DNA from: Thermoguttaceae bacterium
Lineage (GTDB): Bacteria > Planctomycetota > Planctomycetia > Pirellulales > Thermoguttaceae
Assembly: GCA_017407125.1 (NCBI GenBank)
Contig: JAFQXE010000012.1
Span: 1-63,123, forward strand
Direction of reading: 5' to 3'
Length of the DNA stretch: 63,123 nucleotides
Shown: positions 41,664-51,700 of the stretch, in pieces
Numbering within the stretch: the stretch's first letter is position 1
How the letters are laid out: each line of letters opens with the position of its first letter
Position numbers and translations under genes: made by a program
The notes under the pieces: generated by a model
Told to the model about the DNA's origin: nothing
The model's database searches: none
What the model saw: only the letters and a program-made list of their open reading frames with translations

Positions 41664-42479
41664 TTATTCTTCTTTTGCACGCGTATCTACATTGTTACTA
41701 TCTGATGAATTATTACTATCATCGTATTCAAACTTAATATTGTTAAGTTTCAATTTATCATTTAATTCTATCAATTTCTGATTTTTAATATTACTTTTTT
41801 TGATAGAAAGCGTCTTCAAAGACTTTATTGATAATATATCATCAAGATTACAATCAGACAAGTCATATCCGATAATATGCAACTCATTAAGATTAGTTAA
41901 ATTTTGAATTTTATTGAAAAAGTTTGATGGTAATTTCTGACCATAACTGCTATTATATAAGGTTATTTGTTCCAGATTAGATAATGTCGATAATGTCGCG
42001 GCAACAGATTCTAATGAACAAGAACAATTTGTTAAAACAATAGATCTAAGGTGTCTATTGTATGACAATTCATCAAAATAATCCGAAATAAAAGGCATAT
42101 CAGGATTCTTGAAATAACAATAAATAAAGAAGATGTTAGGAATATTGCATGAATTAATTCTTTTAAGGTCATTTCTATTAAATTCGCAATTATTACATCT
42201 AAGACTAAGGAATTTACTGCCTCTTGGAATAATCTTTTTTGTAAAACCTGATGGACATGTTGATAAGACTATTTCCATGGGTTGAACATTGTACGAGCTT
42301 GATTCCAAATCAGGCATCGTAATGATTTCTACAGAATAAGGTTTCTCGGTATGGTTGTATTTTTTTAAGTGAATTATATCGGTAAATTGACAAACATAAA
42401 AACCTATAACGAATGCAACCAGAAATATCACTGAATATTTAGCAATGGCGTTTAATCTAAAATGACTGAGCATTCTCAT
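41664..42479 (-). CDS. Membrane-anchored leucine-rich-repeat-like protein
   Basis: 271 residues, unrecognised. A membrane segment at about 15-32 (YSVIFLVAFVIGFYVCQF) anchors it; the rest would be outside the cytoplasm. From about residue 90 it shows irregular Leu/Ile repeats with Asn ladders (LRSIVLTNCSCSLESVAATL, LEQITLYNSS, LNELHIIGYDLSDCNLDDIL, LKTLSIKKSNIKNQKLIEL), spaced 22-28 residues, like a leucine-rich repeat. The end is Asp/Ser/Asn-rich. The gene is strikingly more AT-rich than its neighbours, which suggests recent transfer. It may be involved in surface interaction. Confidence 0.7.
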   Translation of the reverse strand: MRMLSHFRLNAIAKYSVIFLVAFVIGFYVCQFTDIIHLKKYNHTEKPYSVEIITMPDLESSSYNVQPMEIVLSTCPSGFTKKIIPRGSKFLSLRCNNCEFNRNDLKRINSCNIPNIFFIYCYFKNPDMPFISDYFDELSYNRHLRSIVLTNCSCSLESVAATLSTLSNLEQITLYNSSYGQKLPSNFFNKIQNLTNLNELHIIGYDLSDCNLDDILSIKSLKTLSIKKSNIKNQKLIELNDKLKLNNIKFEYDDSNNSSDSNNVDTRAKEE

Positions 42480-42640
42480 TTCTGCACCTTTCCTCGATTT
42501 TTAGTAAACAACTGTTCTTTCCTTTGTAAATCTCGACGCCAAAGGCGAGCGGAATCGCATCCAGAATGGACGCCATTTCTATAACCGTCGACTTTAGTCT
42601 ACGGGCTGTGAAGCCTATCCCGCCTCCTAATCGAGTCAGT

Positions 42641-42689
42641 CCTTTTCTTTCCCTCCCTCACGCCTGGCGTGAGGGAGGGAAAGAAAAGG
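42641..42689. repeat. 49-bp palindrome with perfect 24-bp arms
   Basis: Arms 42641-42664 (starts CCTTTTCTTTCCC) and 42666-42689 are exact reverse complements around a single central T. TATTTGTCGATAT follows, as TTATTTGACGATATTC follows the weaker hairpin in the tandem repeat near 38.1 kb; upstream CCTAATCG is also shared, so this is a third, diverged family member. The surrounding gap 42480-42823 has no gene. Confidence 0.9.
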
Positions 42690-42823
42690 GTATTTGTCGA
42701 TATATTGTTTTGTTGCCGTCTCCTCCCCGGAGGTTGAAAACCGCCGGTTATAGAAATGTAACCCCTTTCGGGGTTAAAATTAACGCGGCAGGGGACTGCC
42801 GCGTTCCGGAGATATATCTTCGT

Positions 42824-43162
42824 TTACAGGTTTTCCGTTGCGACGATGTCGACGCCGGTGCCGCAGACGTTGGGAAGAACGACATCGCCGATTTTGACGG
42901 GACTTTTCGCTCGGACGGTTTGCAGACTTTCCAGAGCGTCAAAGATTTTCCCCTTTGGAATCGGTTGAGCGGTTTTGACGCTCAACGGGCGTCGTTTGCC
43001 TTCGACGGCAACCAACGCTGTAACGGTGCGTTCCGGGGCAATCGTTTCCTGAATGCCGTAGGCTTTTCCGCGGGCGCAGGTCGCTCCCTCAACTACCAAT
43101 TCGCCGTTTTCGTTTTTTGTTACGGTTAATTCACAACCCATTGGGCAGCCGATGCAAATCAT
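42824..43162 (-). CDS. DUF1667 protein, probable glycerol-3-phosphate dehydrogenase accessory subunit
   Basis: 112 residues. MICIGCPMGCELTV at the N-terminus and GATCARGKAYGIQE give four Cys that may bind an iron-sulfur cluster or metal. VSVKTAQPIPKGKI-like SVKTAQPIPKGKIFDALE and VCGTGVDIVATENL complete the DUF1667 pattern. The start overlaps the stop of the upstream oxidoreductase by four bases. The trio GlpA-like, FAD oxidoreductase and DUF1667 is a recurrent operon for glycerol-3-phosphate oxidation in anaerobes. Confidence 0.9.
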   Translation of the reverse strand: MICIGCPMGCELTVTKNENGELVVEGATCARGKAYGIQETIAPERTVTALVAVEGKRRPLSVKTAQPIPKGKIFDALESLQTVRAKSPVKIGDVVLPNVCGTGVDIVATENL

Positions 43163-44424
43163 TTCTTTTCCTCCAACACAACTTCTACTGTAACCTCATC
43201 AACGCTGACAAACTGTTCTCTGGGCAGTTCCACCCGCTGAGATTCTCCCGGCGTTAAAATCATGGCGCGTCGTTTAAGCAGGATATTTTCTCCGGCGCGA
43301 ATCTGCCAGGTCGCTTTTCGGTACACGTCAGCGGGACGGAACGAGATAGCAACTTTATCTTCTGCGCCCTTGCTGCGAATTCGCTGGGGAACGCAGCCGC
43401 GAACGCCGAACCCGTCTTTGACAACGGTATACGTTGGCGTTTCTTGAGTCGTTTGCGCCGCGAATTGAGCCGCTTCTCTACCCGCCGTTTCCGATTCCAG
43501 ACTGACGTAGTCTACCAAATCGTGAACGTGAAGGACGTTGCCGCAAGAGAAAATGCCGGGGATTTCCGTCTGCATGGAATCGTCGACCGTCGGGCCGCTT
43601 GTAACAGGCGAAAGGGGAATGTTGGCTTTGAGCGACAGCTCGTTTTCCGGAATCAAGCCGACGGAAAGCAGCAGTGTGTCACATTCAAAGTACTGTTCCG
43701 TACCGGGAATGGGACGGCGTTTTTCGTCAACCGCAGCAACGGTAACGCCTTCGACGCGTTCTTTTCCGCGGATTTCCGTTACAGTGTGACTCAACAGCAG
43801 CGGGATGTCGAAATCGTTAAGACACTGCGCGATATTTCGTTTCAGACCGCTGGAATAGGGCATCAATTCGACGCACGCCAGCACTTTTGCGCCTTCAAAG
43901 GTCATACGGCGAGCCATAATCAAGCCGATGTCGCCTGACCCTAAAATGACGACGCGTTTGCCGGGCATGAGTCCTTCCATATTGACCAATCGCTGAGCGG
44001 TTCCGGCGGAATAGACGCCAGCCGGGCGCGTTCCGGGAATCATCAGCGCGCCGCGGGTTCGTTCCCGACAGCCCATCGCCAGGACGATCGCCTTGGCGCT
44101 AAAGACCTGAACGCCATGTTCCGGACTGACCGCTGTAACCTGACGATTTTCTGTTACATCCAAAACCATCGTGCGGCATTGAATTGGGATGTTCAATTCC
44201 CTGACGCGGTCGATAAATCGCTGGGCGTATTCCGGACCCGTGAGTTCTTCCTTGAACCGGTGCAAGCCGAATCCGGGGTGAATGCACTGCTGAAGAATAC
44301 CGCCGGGGGCGTCGTCGCGTTCGAGAATCAACACGTTTTCGCAGCCCGCTTCTCGAGCCGCCGCAGCCGCGGCAAGACCTGCCGGTCCAGCTCCGATAAC
44401 CAATACATCAATTTCCTGATTCAT
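43159..44424 (-). CDS. FAD-dependent NAD(P)-type oxidoreductase of the Glp cluster
   Basis: 421 residues. An FAD-binding Rossmann motif opens the protein (VLVIGAGPAGLAAAAAA), a second dinucleotide site is VVILGSGDIGLIMARRM (about 164), and GIFSCGNVLHVHDLVDYVSL (about 300) is the C-terminal FAD motif. HPGFGLHRFKEELTGPEYA and the general layout match the partner oxidoreductase of GlpA-type dehydrogenases. It probably passes electrons between the GlpA-like flavoprotein and an acceptor. One base separates it from the upstream gene and it overlaps the downstream one, so the three proteins are likely made as a complex. Confidence 0.9.
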   Translation of the reverse strand: MNQEIDVLVIGAGPAGLAAAAAAREAGCENVLILERDDAPGGILQQCIHPGFGLHRFKEELTGPEYAQRFIDRVRELNIPIQCRTMVLDVTENRQVTAVSPEHGVQVFSAKAIVLAMGCRERTRGALMIPGTRPAGVYSAGTAQRLVNMEGLMPGKRVVILGSGDIGLIMARRMTFEGAKVLACVELMPYSSGLKRNIAQCLNDFDIPLLLSHTVTEIRGKERVEGVTVAAVDEKRRPIPGTEQYFECDTLLLSVGLIPENELSLKANIPLSPVTSGPTVDDSMQTEIPGIFSCGNVLHVHDLVDYVSLESETAGREAAQFAAQTTQETPTYTVVKDGFGVRGCVPQRIRSKGAEDKVAISFRPADVYRKATWQIRAGENILLKRRAMILTPGESQRVELPREQFVSVDEVTVEVVLEEKK

Positions 44425-44425
44425 A

Positions 44426-45871
44426 TTATTTATCCTCCGGGAAAAGACGGGAAAGAACCATCAGAGACTCTCCGCCGGCTTTTGTAATCTGTTCCTGCGG
44501 GACGCCCAACTCGTCCGCTAAAATTTCAATCAGACGCGGGGTGCAGAACCCGCCTTGACATCGTCCCATCGTGGCGCGAGTTCGTCGTTTAATGCCGTCG
44601 ATTGTCGTCGCGCCAACCCGGCAGCGGATGCTGGCGCGAATTTCCGCTTCGCTAATCGTTTCGCACCGACAAATAATGCGTCCGTAACGCGGGTCTTTCT
44701 CGATGAGTTTGTTGAGTTCTTCTGGAGAAAGCTCGCGAACGCGGGGCCAGTCGCTGACGTCGTCTGAAACGGTTTCCTTTTTCTTCGCGCCGAGTTTGGT
44801 CGCAACTTCCTGAGCCAAGTCTACGCCAATTGCCGGGGCGGACGTCAAACCGGGAGATTCCACGCCCAAAGCGTTGAAAAAGCCCGGCGCGTCTGGCGCT
44901 TCGCCGAGAACGAAGTCGTGTTTGGTCGTTTCGTGCGCCCGAATGCCGCTGAACGTCGTAATCGCTTTGCGGAACGGAATCTCCGTCCAAATGCGCTGTG
45001 ACAGGCGACGCATTTTGTCCAAGCCGAAAGCGGTCGTTTCCGTGGCGTCTGGGGATTCGATGTCTTCGCTGGTCGGGCCGACGATAATCGTACCGTCTAC
45101 CGTGGGAGAAACGAGAACGCCTTTTCCCATCGGGCCGGGACATTGAAACATCGTCGCCGAAAAACAGCCCATTTCCGACTTGTCGAGCATGACGTACTCG
45201 CCGCGGCGGGGCTGGATGTTGTATTTGGTTGCGCTGACCTGATTGTTCAGAAACGCGGAACTGACGCCCGAGGCGTTGACGATGGCGCGCGCCTGGAACG
45301 TTTCGCCGTCTTCTGTTACAAGCGTCCAGAATCCGTCTTCCGGTTTGACCGTTTTGACGGGTTTGTTAAAGAGGAACTTCACGCCGTTTGCCGCTGCGTT
45401 TTCTGCCGTGCGGAACGTGAGATCGTACGGACAGCAAATTCCGCCTGTCGGCGCCAGCAGAGCCGCAACGGCTTCTTTGCTGACGTTTGGCTCCAACGCG
45501 CGAAGCTCGTCACGGTCGATGATTCTCAGTTCTTTTACTCCGTTTTGAATTCCCCGGTCGTACAGCTTTTGAAGGTTCGGCAGTTCCTCGTCTGAGAACG
45601 CAACGACCAGCGACGTGTTGCGGATAAACGGAACGTGAAGCTCGCGACAGGTTTGTTCGAACATTTCGTTTCCGCGAACGTTGTATTTCGCCTTGTTTGA
45701 CCCCGGTTCGGCGTCAAACCCAGCGTGAACGATTGCGCTGTTTGCCTTGGACGCCCCGGAGGCGACGTCTTCTTTTCCTTCCAGAACGAGTACGTCCAGC
45801 TCGTAGCGGGACAGGCAGCGCGCGATGGAACAGCCCACTACGCCCGCGCCCACGATTATTACGTCATTCAT
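44426..45871 (-). CDS. GlpA-like glycerol-3-phosphate dehydrogenase with BFD-like [2Fe-2S] domain
   Basis: Predicted to oxidise glycerol-3-phosphate to dihydroxyacetone phosphate. 481 residues from the ATG at 45871, which has AAGGTGA upstream; a GTG three codons earlier is less likely. The FAD motif VIIVGAGVVGCSIARCLSRY is at the start; ASGASKANSAIVHAGFD is the GlpA/DadA substrate-site loop; RPRRGEYVMLDK-like PRRGEYVML is mid-protein. The C-terminal BFD domain (about 400-460) has IICRCETISEAEI and MGRCQGGFCTPR with four Cys for the cluster. First of three overlapping genes. Confidence 0.92.
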   Translation of the reverse strand: MNDVIIVGAGVVGCSIARCLSRYELDVLVLEGKEDVASGASKANSAIVHAGFDAEPGSNKAKYNVRGNEMFEQTCRELHVPFIRNTSLVVAFSDEELPNLQKLYDRGIQNGVKELRIIDRDELRALEPNVSKEAVAALLAPTGGICCPYDLTFRTAENAAANGVKFLFNKPVKTVKPEDGFWTLVTEDGETFQARAIVNASGVSSAFLNNQVSATKYNIQPRRGEYVMLDKSEMGCFSATMFQCPGPMGKGVLVSPTVDGTIIVGPTSEDIESPDATETTAFGLDKMRRLSQRIWTEIPFRKAITTFSGIRAHETTKHDFVLGEAPDAPGFFNALGVESPGLTSAPAIGVDLAQEVATKLGAKKKETVSDDVSDWPRVRELSPEELNKLIEKDPRYGRIICRCETISEAEIRASIRCRVGATTIDGIKRRTRATMGRCQGGFCTPRLIEILADELGVPQEQITKAGGESLMVLSRLFPEDK

Positions 45872-45929
45872 AGTTATCACCTTAAAGTTATTAGCAAAGG
45901 AATATCGCTCGATATTCTCCTGTTACATT

Positions 45930-46775
45930 TTAATTTTGCTCGACTTCGCCGAAATGGTTAAGCGTCAGCGCCGGCGGCGTCCCCTGGTACTTTTCCAAAT
46001 CCGCCAGAGTCGTTTCGCCCGACAGGACGCAGATAAAGTCTACGCCGGCGTTGTCGGCAATGGCTTTGTCTGTATAAAGCCGATCGCCCACGACGGTAAT
46101 TTCTTCCTTTTTGAAGTTCGCCAGAACCGGTTCCAACAGCGTCGGAGACGGCTTGCCGAAAACGTGTGACGGTTTCATGCCGTTGGTCGTTTCCAGAAGC
46201 TTCAACATCCCGCCAACGTCTGGAATCGGTCCCTCTTCAGACGGACAGCAGTTGTCCGGATGCGTCGCGACAAAATCGACAGGGTTCCCTGCAATGGAGC
46301 GTAAACCGACCGCCGCATTCCCGCCGTTGCGCATATTCCATAAGGCGGTGATACGACGCAGCTTTTCGTAGGTCAGCTCCTTGTCGTAGGTCAGCGCGAT
46401 GAGTTCGTTCTTTTCCGGGTCGTATTCCAGAGACACGCCTGCGTCCGCCAGACGCTCAGCCATGTGTTGTTTAACCGCTTCTGTCGAAACGAGGTAAACG
46501 GATTTATATCCCTTTTGACGGATATAGCTTTCCAGCGTAATGAGCGGGGTGAGAATCTGACTCTCGTCTACGGGAATCGCCGCCCCGCTGATCTTTTTGA
46601 GGTACTCGGACGGGTTCTTTGAGGTGTTATTCGTCAAAAAGAAGAACCGAAACCGTCCGCTTTTTGTTGTACGAATAACAAAATCCACAGCCGGCGGAAT
46701 TGGGTTTACTCCCATGAACAGAGTCCCGTCCAGGTCGCAGACAAACGCCTTTTTTTTACTCAATTCGTATGCCAT
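45930..46775 (-). CDS. HAD-superfamily phosphatase, NagD-like (HAD-IIA)
   Basis: 281 residues. VCDLDGTLFMGVNPIPPAVD carries the nucleophile Asp motif (about residue 13), FFLTNNTSKNPSEYLKKI is motif II, and KPSPTLLEPVL with VVGDRLYTDKAIADNAGVD are motifs III and IV. The cap is the class IIA type. Located inside the glycerol-3-phosphate operon, it may hydrolyse glycerol phosphate or a toxic side product such as 2-phosphoglycolate; this is inference from context. Spacing to the transporter is 23 bases. Confidence 0.9.
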   Translation of the reverse strand: MAYELSKKKAFVCDLDGTLFMGVNPIPPAVDFVIRTTKSGRFRFFFLTNNTSKNPSEYLKKISGAAIPVDESQILTPLITLESYIRQKGYKSVYLVSTEAVKQHMAERLADAGVSLEYDPEKNELIALTYDKELTYEKLRRITALWNMRNGGNAAVGLRSIAGNPVDFVATHPDNCCPSEEGPIPDVGGMLKLLETTNGMKPSHVFGKPSPTLLEPVLANFKKEEITVVGDRLYTDKAIADNAGVDFICVLSGETTLADLEKYQGTPPALTLNHFGEVEQN

Positions 46776-46798
46776 GATTGAATCTCGTTCCCCGTGAA

Positions 46799-48466
46799 TT
46801 ACTCGTTCTCTTCTGCGGCTTCAATTAACTTTTCTTCTGTCGGATCGGTTTTGTAACCGGTCGCCCTGGCGTTCCACGCCATAGCGAAGAGAACCATGCC
46901 GATAAGGGCAAAGACGGCAATTGAGCCCAGCGCAATGCCCCATCCGTAATGCACCTGGATAAAGGCAATGCCGATGCCGGAAACGATTGTCGAAGCGTAG
47001 CCCATAATGCCGGTGAATCCGTTTGCCATAGCCGCGGCTTCTTTGGTTGCCTGGTTAGCGGCAACGATGCCGATCAACGCCTGCGGTCCGTAAATGAAGA
47101 ATCCAGCTCCCATTAGCAGCAAGGTTACCAGCCAAATCGGAGCTGGCGTCGGTTCGTAACTTGACAGAAACGCGACTTGAGAATCGGGAAAGCGCTCTTG
47201 CAGCTTGGCGGTAAAGAGGGCTTCTTCATCCTTATATCCCTGCAGTTTTTCTGTTTTCTTTGCGATAGCCTTTTCTTCTCTGGCTCGCTTCTTTTCATTT
47301 TTGATTTTATTCAAATCGATATTGGCGCCGGTAAGCTCTTCCGTTGTATAGACGGTATACAAAACCAGCTCCGGCGACTCATTCTCTGACTGCTGGTACT
47401 TAACGACGAGGTTTTCGTCAAAAGATTTCAGTAATTTTCGGACTTCTGACGCTTGCGGTTGATTGGCGTCGTTTACAGCAAATCGCAGTTCCGTTCCGCC
47501 GTTTGGCAGCATCCAAAAACCGAACGAAAACAGAGCGGCGCAAAGCATACAAATGACGCACGTTCTGACGCCGCGTCCTTTGAACGCCTTGTCTGTAATC
47601 CACCCGGCGAAGATGGTGCCGACTACCGCCGCCAACTCAAAGGCGATAATCATCAAACCGCCTTTGGAAACGGGAATGCCCTTGAACTGTTTCAGGAACG
47701 TCGGCCCCCAATCGAGGAAACCGAATCGAACGATGTATACGAAAAAGTTTGCCAGTGCGACAAGCCAGATTACTCTGTTTCCGAAAACAAGACGACGTCG
47801 GTCTGCCGTTGTGATTTCTGAAGACGGTTTATGCGTCGCCGCCGCTTCAATTTCGAGTTCAGGAACGCCGGCTTCCGTAGGCGAATCCTTGACGCAGAAG
47901 AAGCAGAAAACGGTTGCCGCTGCCGCCAACGCTGCAGGAACCCAGAAGCACCATCGCCAGTTCAGACCCAGCGGTCCGAGAATAAGCGAGCAAAGCCCCA
48001 GCGCCAACACGGCGCCAAAACTGTGCGACGTATTCCAAATCGCCATTTTGGTTGCCAGCTCTTTGGGGTGAATCCAGTGCGTAAGCATTTTCGCGCAGGC
48101 GGGGAATCCCATGCCCAGCGTCCAGCCGTTGATTACCCAGAAAATTCCAAAGAGAATCGTTAACGATGTGCATCCAAACAGAAAGTTCATCAGAGCGGTC
48201 AGAGCCAAACCGATTGCCATGAAAATTCGACCATTCAATCTGTCTGCCCAAAATCCGTTTACAAAACGGCTTACGCCGTAGAGAAGACCGTGAACGGTAA
48301 GAATGATTCCAATCGCGTACTTGGTAATTACGCCGTCCTCAAACATTTCCACCTGCGCCATAGACAGGTTCTTACGCGTAACGTAAAAGAACATATAGAC
48401 GATCATGCTAAAGATGATGAATTTCCACTGTTCAACCGAGAATTTTTCCTGTTCTTCACTGGTCAT
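46799..48466 (-). CDS. OPA-family MFS transporter (glycerol-3-phosphate:phosphate antiporter-like)
   Basis: 555 residues with twelve predicted membrane segments; the GlpT/UhpT pattern is seen in IFSMIVYMFFYVTRKNLSMA near the N-terminus (the conserved Y-x-x-R-x-N), GVSRFVNGFWADRLNGR, NGWTLGMGFPACAKMLTHWI and SHSFGAVLALGL. Between the two six-helix halves' later segments, about residues 322-443, is a 120-residue charged insertion (Lys/Glu-rich, coiled-coil-like) not expected in GlpT (about 450 residues). GGAG ten bases before the ATG. First gene of the glycerol-3-phosphate operon. The substrate assignment rests on the neighbours. Confidence 0.88.
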   Translation of the reverse strand: MTSEEQEKFSVEQWKFIIFSMIVYMFFYVTRKNLSMAQVEMFEDGVITKYAIGIILTVHGLLYGVSRFVNGFWADRLNGRIFMAIGLALTALMNFLFGCTSLTILFGIFWVINGWTLGMGFPACAKMLTHWIHPKELATKMAIWNTSHSFGAVLALGLCSLILGPLGLNWRWCFWVPAALAAAATVFCFFCVKDSPTEAGVPELEIEAAATHKPSSEITTADRRRLVFGNRVIWLVALANFFVYIVRFGFLDWGPTFLKQFKGIPVSKGGLMIIAFELAAVVGTIFAGWITDKAFKGRGVRTCVICMLCAALFSFGFWMLPNGGTELRFAVNDANQPQASEVRKLLKSFDENLVVKYQQSENESPELVLYTVYTTEELTGANIDLNKIKNEKKRAREEKAIAKKTEKLQGYKDEEALFTAKLQERFPDSQVAFLSSYEPTPAPIWLVTLLLMGAGFFIYGPQALIGIVAANQATKEAAAMANGFTGIMGYASTIVSGIGIAFIQVHYGWGIALGSIAVFALIGMVLFAMAWNARATGYKTDPTEEKLIEAAEENE

Positions 48467-48776
48467 GTTTGGTTACTCCGAAGGGATTGTTCTGGACGCT
48501 TCTAATAATAGTCTTTCGCTGAGGATTTAGTTAAAAACGCAAACCTGTCAGCGCCGGTCTGGATAGACGATTCTCGTCCTTCGCGACAATGAATAATCGT
48601 TTACTATTTTAGAAGTTCCGTTATTAATTATTAACGTTTGGTTTAAATATACCCCAAAATAATCTGATTGTCAAGTAGTTATGGAATAAAAGACGCCCTG
48701 AGGACGATAATTAAGCGAGCCGGGGCGCATAAGCTCCCGGCTCGTCGATTGATTTTACGTTGCGCTTGCGAAATTT
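48467..48776. other. Promoter region of the glp operon and terminator of the PEP-CTERM gene
   Basis: No gene. 48716-48744 holds a strong stem CGAGCCGGG/CCCGGCTCG (11-base loop) 32 bases past the stop of 48777-51815, a likely terminator and a member of the CCCGGGAGCTTACGCACCCG motif family. 48600-48680 is AT-rich and may hold the operon promoter, but no clear -35/-10 pair was found. Confidence 0.55.
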
Positions 48777-51700
48777 CTATTTGCGAGTTCGTTTCCGCCA
48801 GTACATCAACCCTGCAACCCCAAGCGCCAGCAGCGCCCACGTCGACGGTTCCGGGACGACGTTGGGGTCAACATAACGACCGCGAATGGCGAACTTGTCT
48901 TTATACTCCTCGCCATAAGATTCGTCGAGTTGAACGTATTCCAGGTCTGTAAAGTTATACGAACGAACAAGGCTAAGCAAGTCTTCCGCAAAACCGTCGT
49001 CGCCGCTGGAGCTTCCAGACAAGACCGCGGTGAACGTGTCGTCATGGTTTAATGTATTGTTGCCTGTCAACGCCAGATAAATCAGACCGTCATTAAACTG
49101 AAGATCTCCGCCGGCAATTAAAGAGTCGTTTTGATCTGGATTCTCTCCGCCGATTTCCATCAACAACATTGACGCAGCGCTGCCAAGAATAAAATCGTCG
49201 GTAAACGTCGCCTCTCCAATGGAGTTGCCGGGAGAAAAGACTGCGTCTTCGATAGTAATGCTTCCAGCCATAAATCCTTTCAAGTCAATGCGGCCAGAGG
49301 AAATGACAAAACTCTGAGCTTCAACTAGCCCTTCCGCGCCGGTATAGATTTTCAGCGTTTCGCTGCCTGTCTTTTCGATTGTGTCGGCTTTAATCGACCC
49401 GGTATATTGGGTCGGCTGATCGTTATTGAGCGTCAGCTTGCCAGATACGTCAATAGTCCCGTCTTCGCCTGAAAGATTATTGAGCGCTACGTCATCAGTT
49501 CCGAACGTTACTTTTCCGGAAGTTACTTTCAATGAAGAACCTTCAGCCATCGTTACAGATGAAAAATTGACAGCCTTTGAAGAGTCTTCGTATGCAATTT
49601 CCAAAGTTCCGTTATTATTTACTGTAACAGGGCTTGTTCCCAGCGTACCGTCGCCGGTAAGTTTTAGCGTACCGCCGGAAATGGTCGTCGTGCCGGAAAT
49701 CGTATTGTCGGCGGTTAATTCCATGGTTCCCGCGCCGGTTTTTTCGATTGGAGAAGGAGTTGAAGTGCCGTCGCTATTAATGAGCGGATTCTTAATGATT
49801 GCGGAAATAATGAGATCGGATTTGTTATCGTTGACCAATTTGTCGGAGCTGGTAATTTCTTCCACATTGATTATCGAAGTTACCGTCGCCGCATTGCCAG
49901 ATTTCGCGCCGAAAGCAATTGTAGCATTGGACACGTTCGAGTCAGCGCTAATTGTAACCGGCAAGCCGGCTGAACCGTCGCTGTTGCGTTCGACTTTTAA
50001 GTTATGCAGCTTGTATGCCTTCCATTTTGCGTTGCCATTAGCGGCGTACAGACTTCCCCCATTTCTGAGTACAAGATTTTGAAGGTAATTATAGTTGGCG
50101 CCGGAGTTGATAATCTGTCCGCCGTCCACAACAATAGTAAGCTTAGTATTGCTGTGAGCGTTGATAATAACGTCCTGAGTTGCAAATTCAAGTATGGCGC
50201 CGTTATTGACCGTTACCGTTCTTCCAGTTGTATTGCCTGATCCCAGGGCGGACGCCGTTCTGTCATTGCTTGATGAGCCTGATGTAAGTTTGACTCTCCC
50301 TGCGTTGATGGTCAAACTCCCGGAATATGTATTGCCGGCGTTTTTCAGTTCCAGCGTACCCGCGCCAGACTTGACAATCGGAGCCGCCTTTTTAGTTTTG
50401 CCGTCAATGTTTGCGTCAACAATTTTGGCGGAAATAAGAATGTCTGTAGCGTTATCGGAAGAACCGGCTTCGCTGGTGATGTCTTCAACATAAATGGAAA
50501 CCGGGGTGGTGGTAATTTTGCTGGAAATCGCTCCAAAGGTAAAAACATTGTGATCGCCGCTGGCGGCGGTCAGCGTTACCGCAGTTCCTTTTGAATTGTC
50601 GCTGTTGCGTTCGACGCGGAGGTTTTGAATCTTGTAAGCTTCCCAGCTCGTGTTTGCATTGGCTGCGTAAATGTTAGCCCCATTCCTTAACGTTACATTC
50701 TGAAGGAAATTATAATTGGCGCCGGAGTTGGTAATCTTTCCGCCGTCGAGAACAAAAGTAATTTGCGAATTGGCGTGAGCGTCGCAGATAACGTCTTGAG
50801 CTGCAAGTTCAAGAACAGCGCCCTTGTTGATAATTACTTCTCTTCCAGCAACATTGCTAGCGCCCAGGGCGGACGCTGTTCGGTTGTCTGCATTTGAACC
50901 GACAGTAACCTTGACCGTTCCTTCCTTGATGGTTAAATTCCCGGAAAAAGAATTGTTGATGTTTTTCAGTTCCAGCGTTCCCGATCCGGTTTTGGAAATC
51001 TCGCCTGCCGTTTTAACGCCCGTGTTGACCGTGGTTGCGTTAACAATTTTAGCGGAAATAATAAGGTCAGAATTGGCGTTGTTAGTGATGTTCTCTACAT
51101 AAATAGTAGACGGCTTGGTGGCAACTTCGTCGGATTTGGCGCCGAAGGAAATAACGGCATGAGTGTTATTAGCGCCGGTAATCGTTGCCGCAGCCGCTGC
51201 AGAGCCGTCGGAGTTGGAAACGACGTTGAGGTTTTGAAGTTTGTACGCTTCCCAAGTCTCGTTGCCGGAAGCAGCGTGTAAATTGCCGCCATTTTTTAAT
51301 GTTAAATACTGAAGGAAATTGTAATAGTCTCCTTCGTTGGAAACTTTCCCCCCGTCTATAACTATGGGAAGCGGGTTATTATTGTGAGCATTGTTAAAGA
51401 TGTTCTGATTGGCAAAGATCAACTCTGTACCGCTGTTGACGTAAATGTTTCTGCCAGACTGAACGGCTCCTAAAGCAGATTTCGATCCAGTCCACGCTAC
51501 CGTAACTTTAATTTTCCCGCCGTTAAGATTAACGTCTCCGGTAAACGTGCTGCCGTTTTTATTCAGAGTCAGCGTTCCGGCGCCGGTTTTGTAAAAAGCG
51601 CCGGTTCCGGACATCGTATACGCGTACGTTTTCGCCGCAGACAGCTGGAACTCAACGCCGTCTGTCCCGATGGTAATATTAGCGGCGGGAATCGTAGAAT

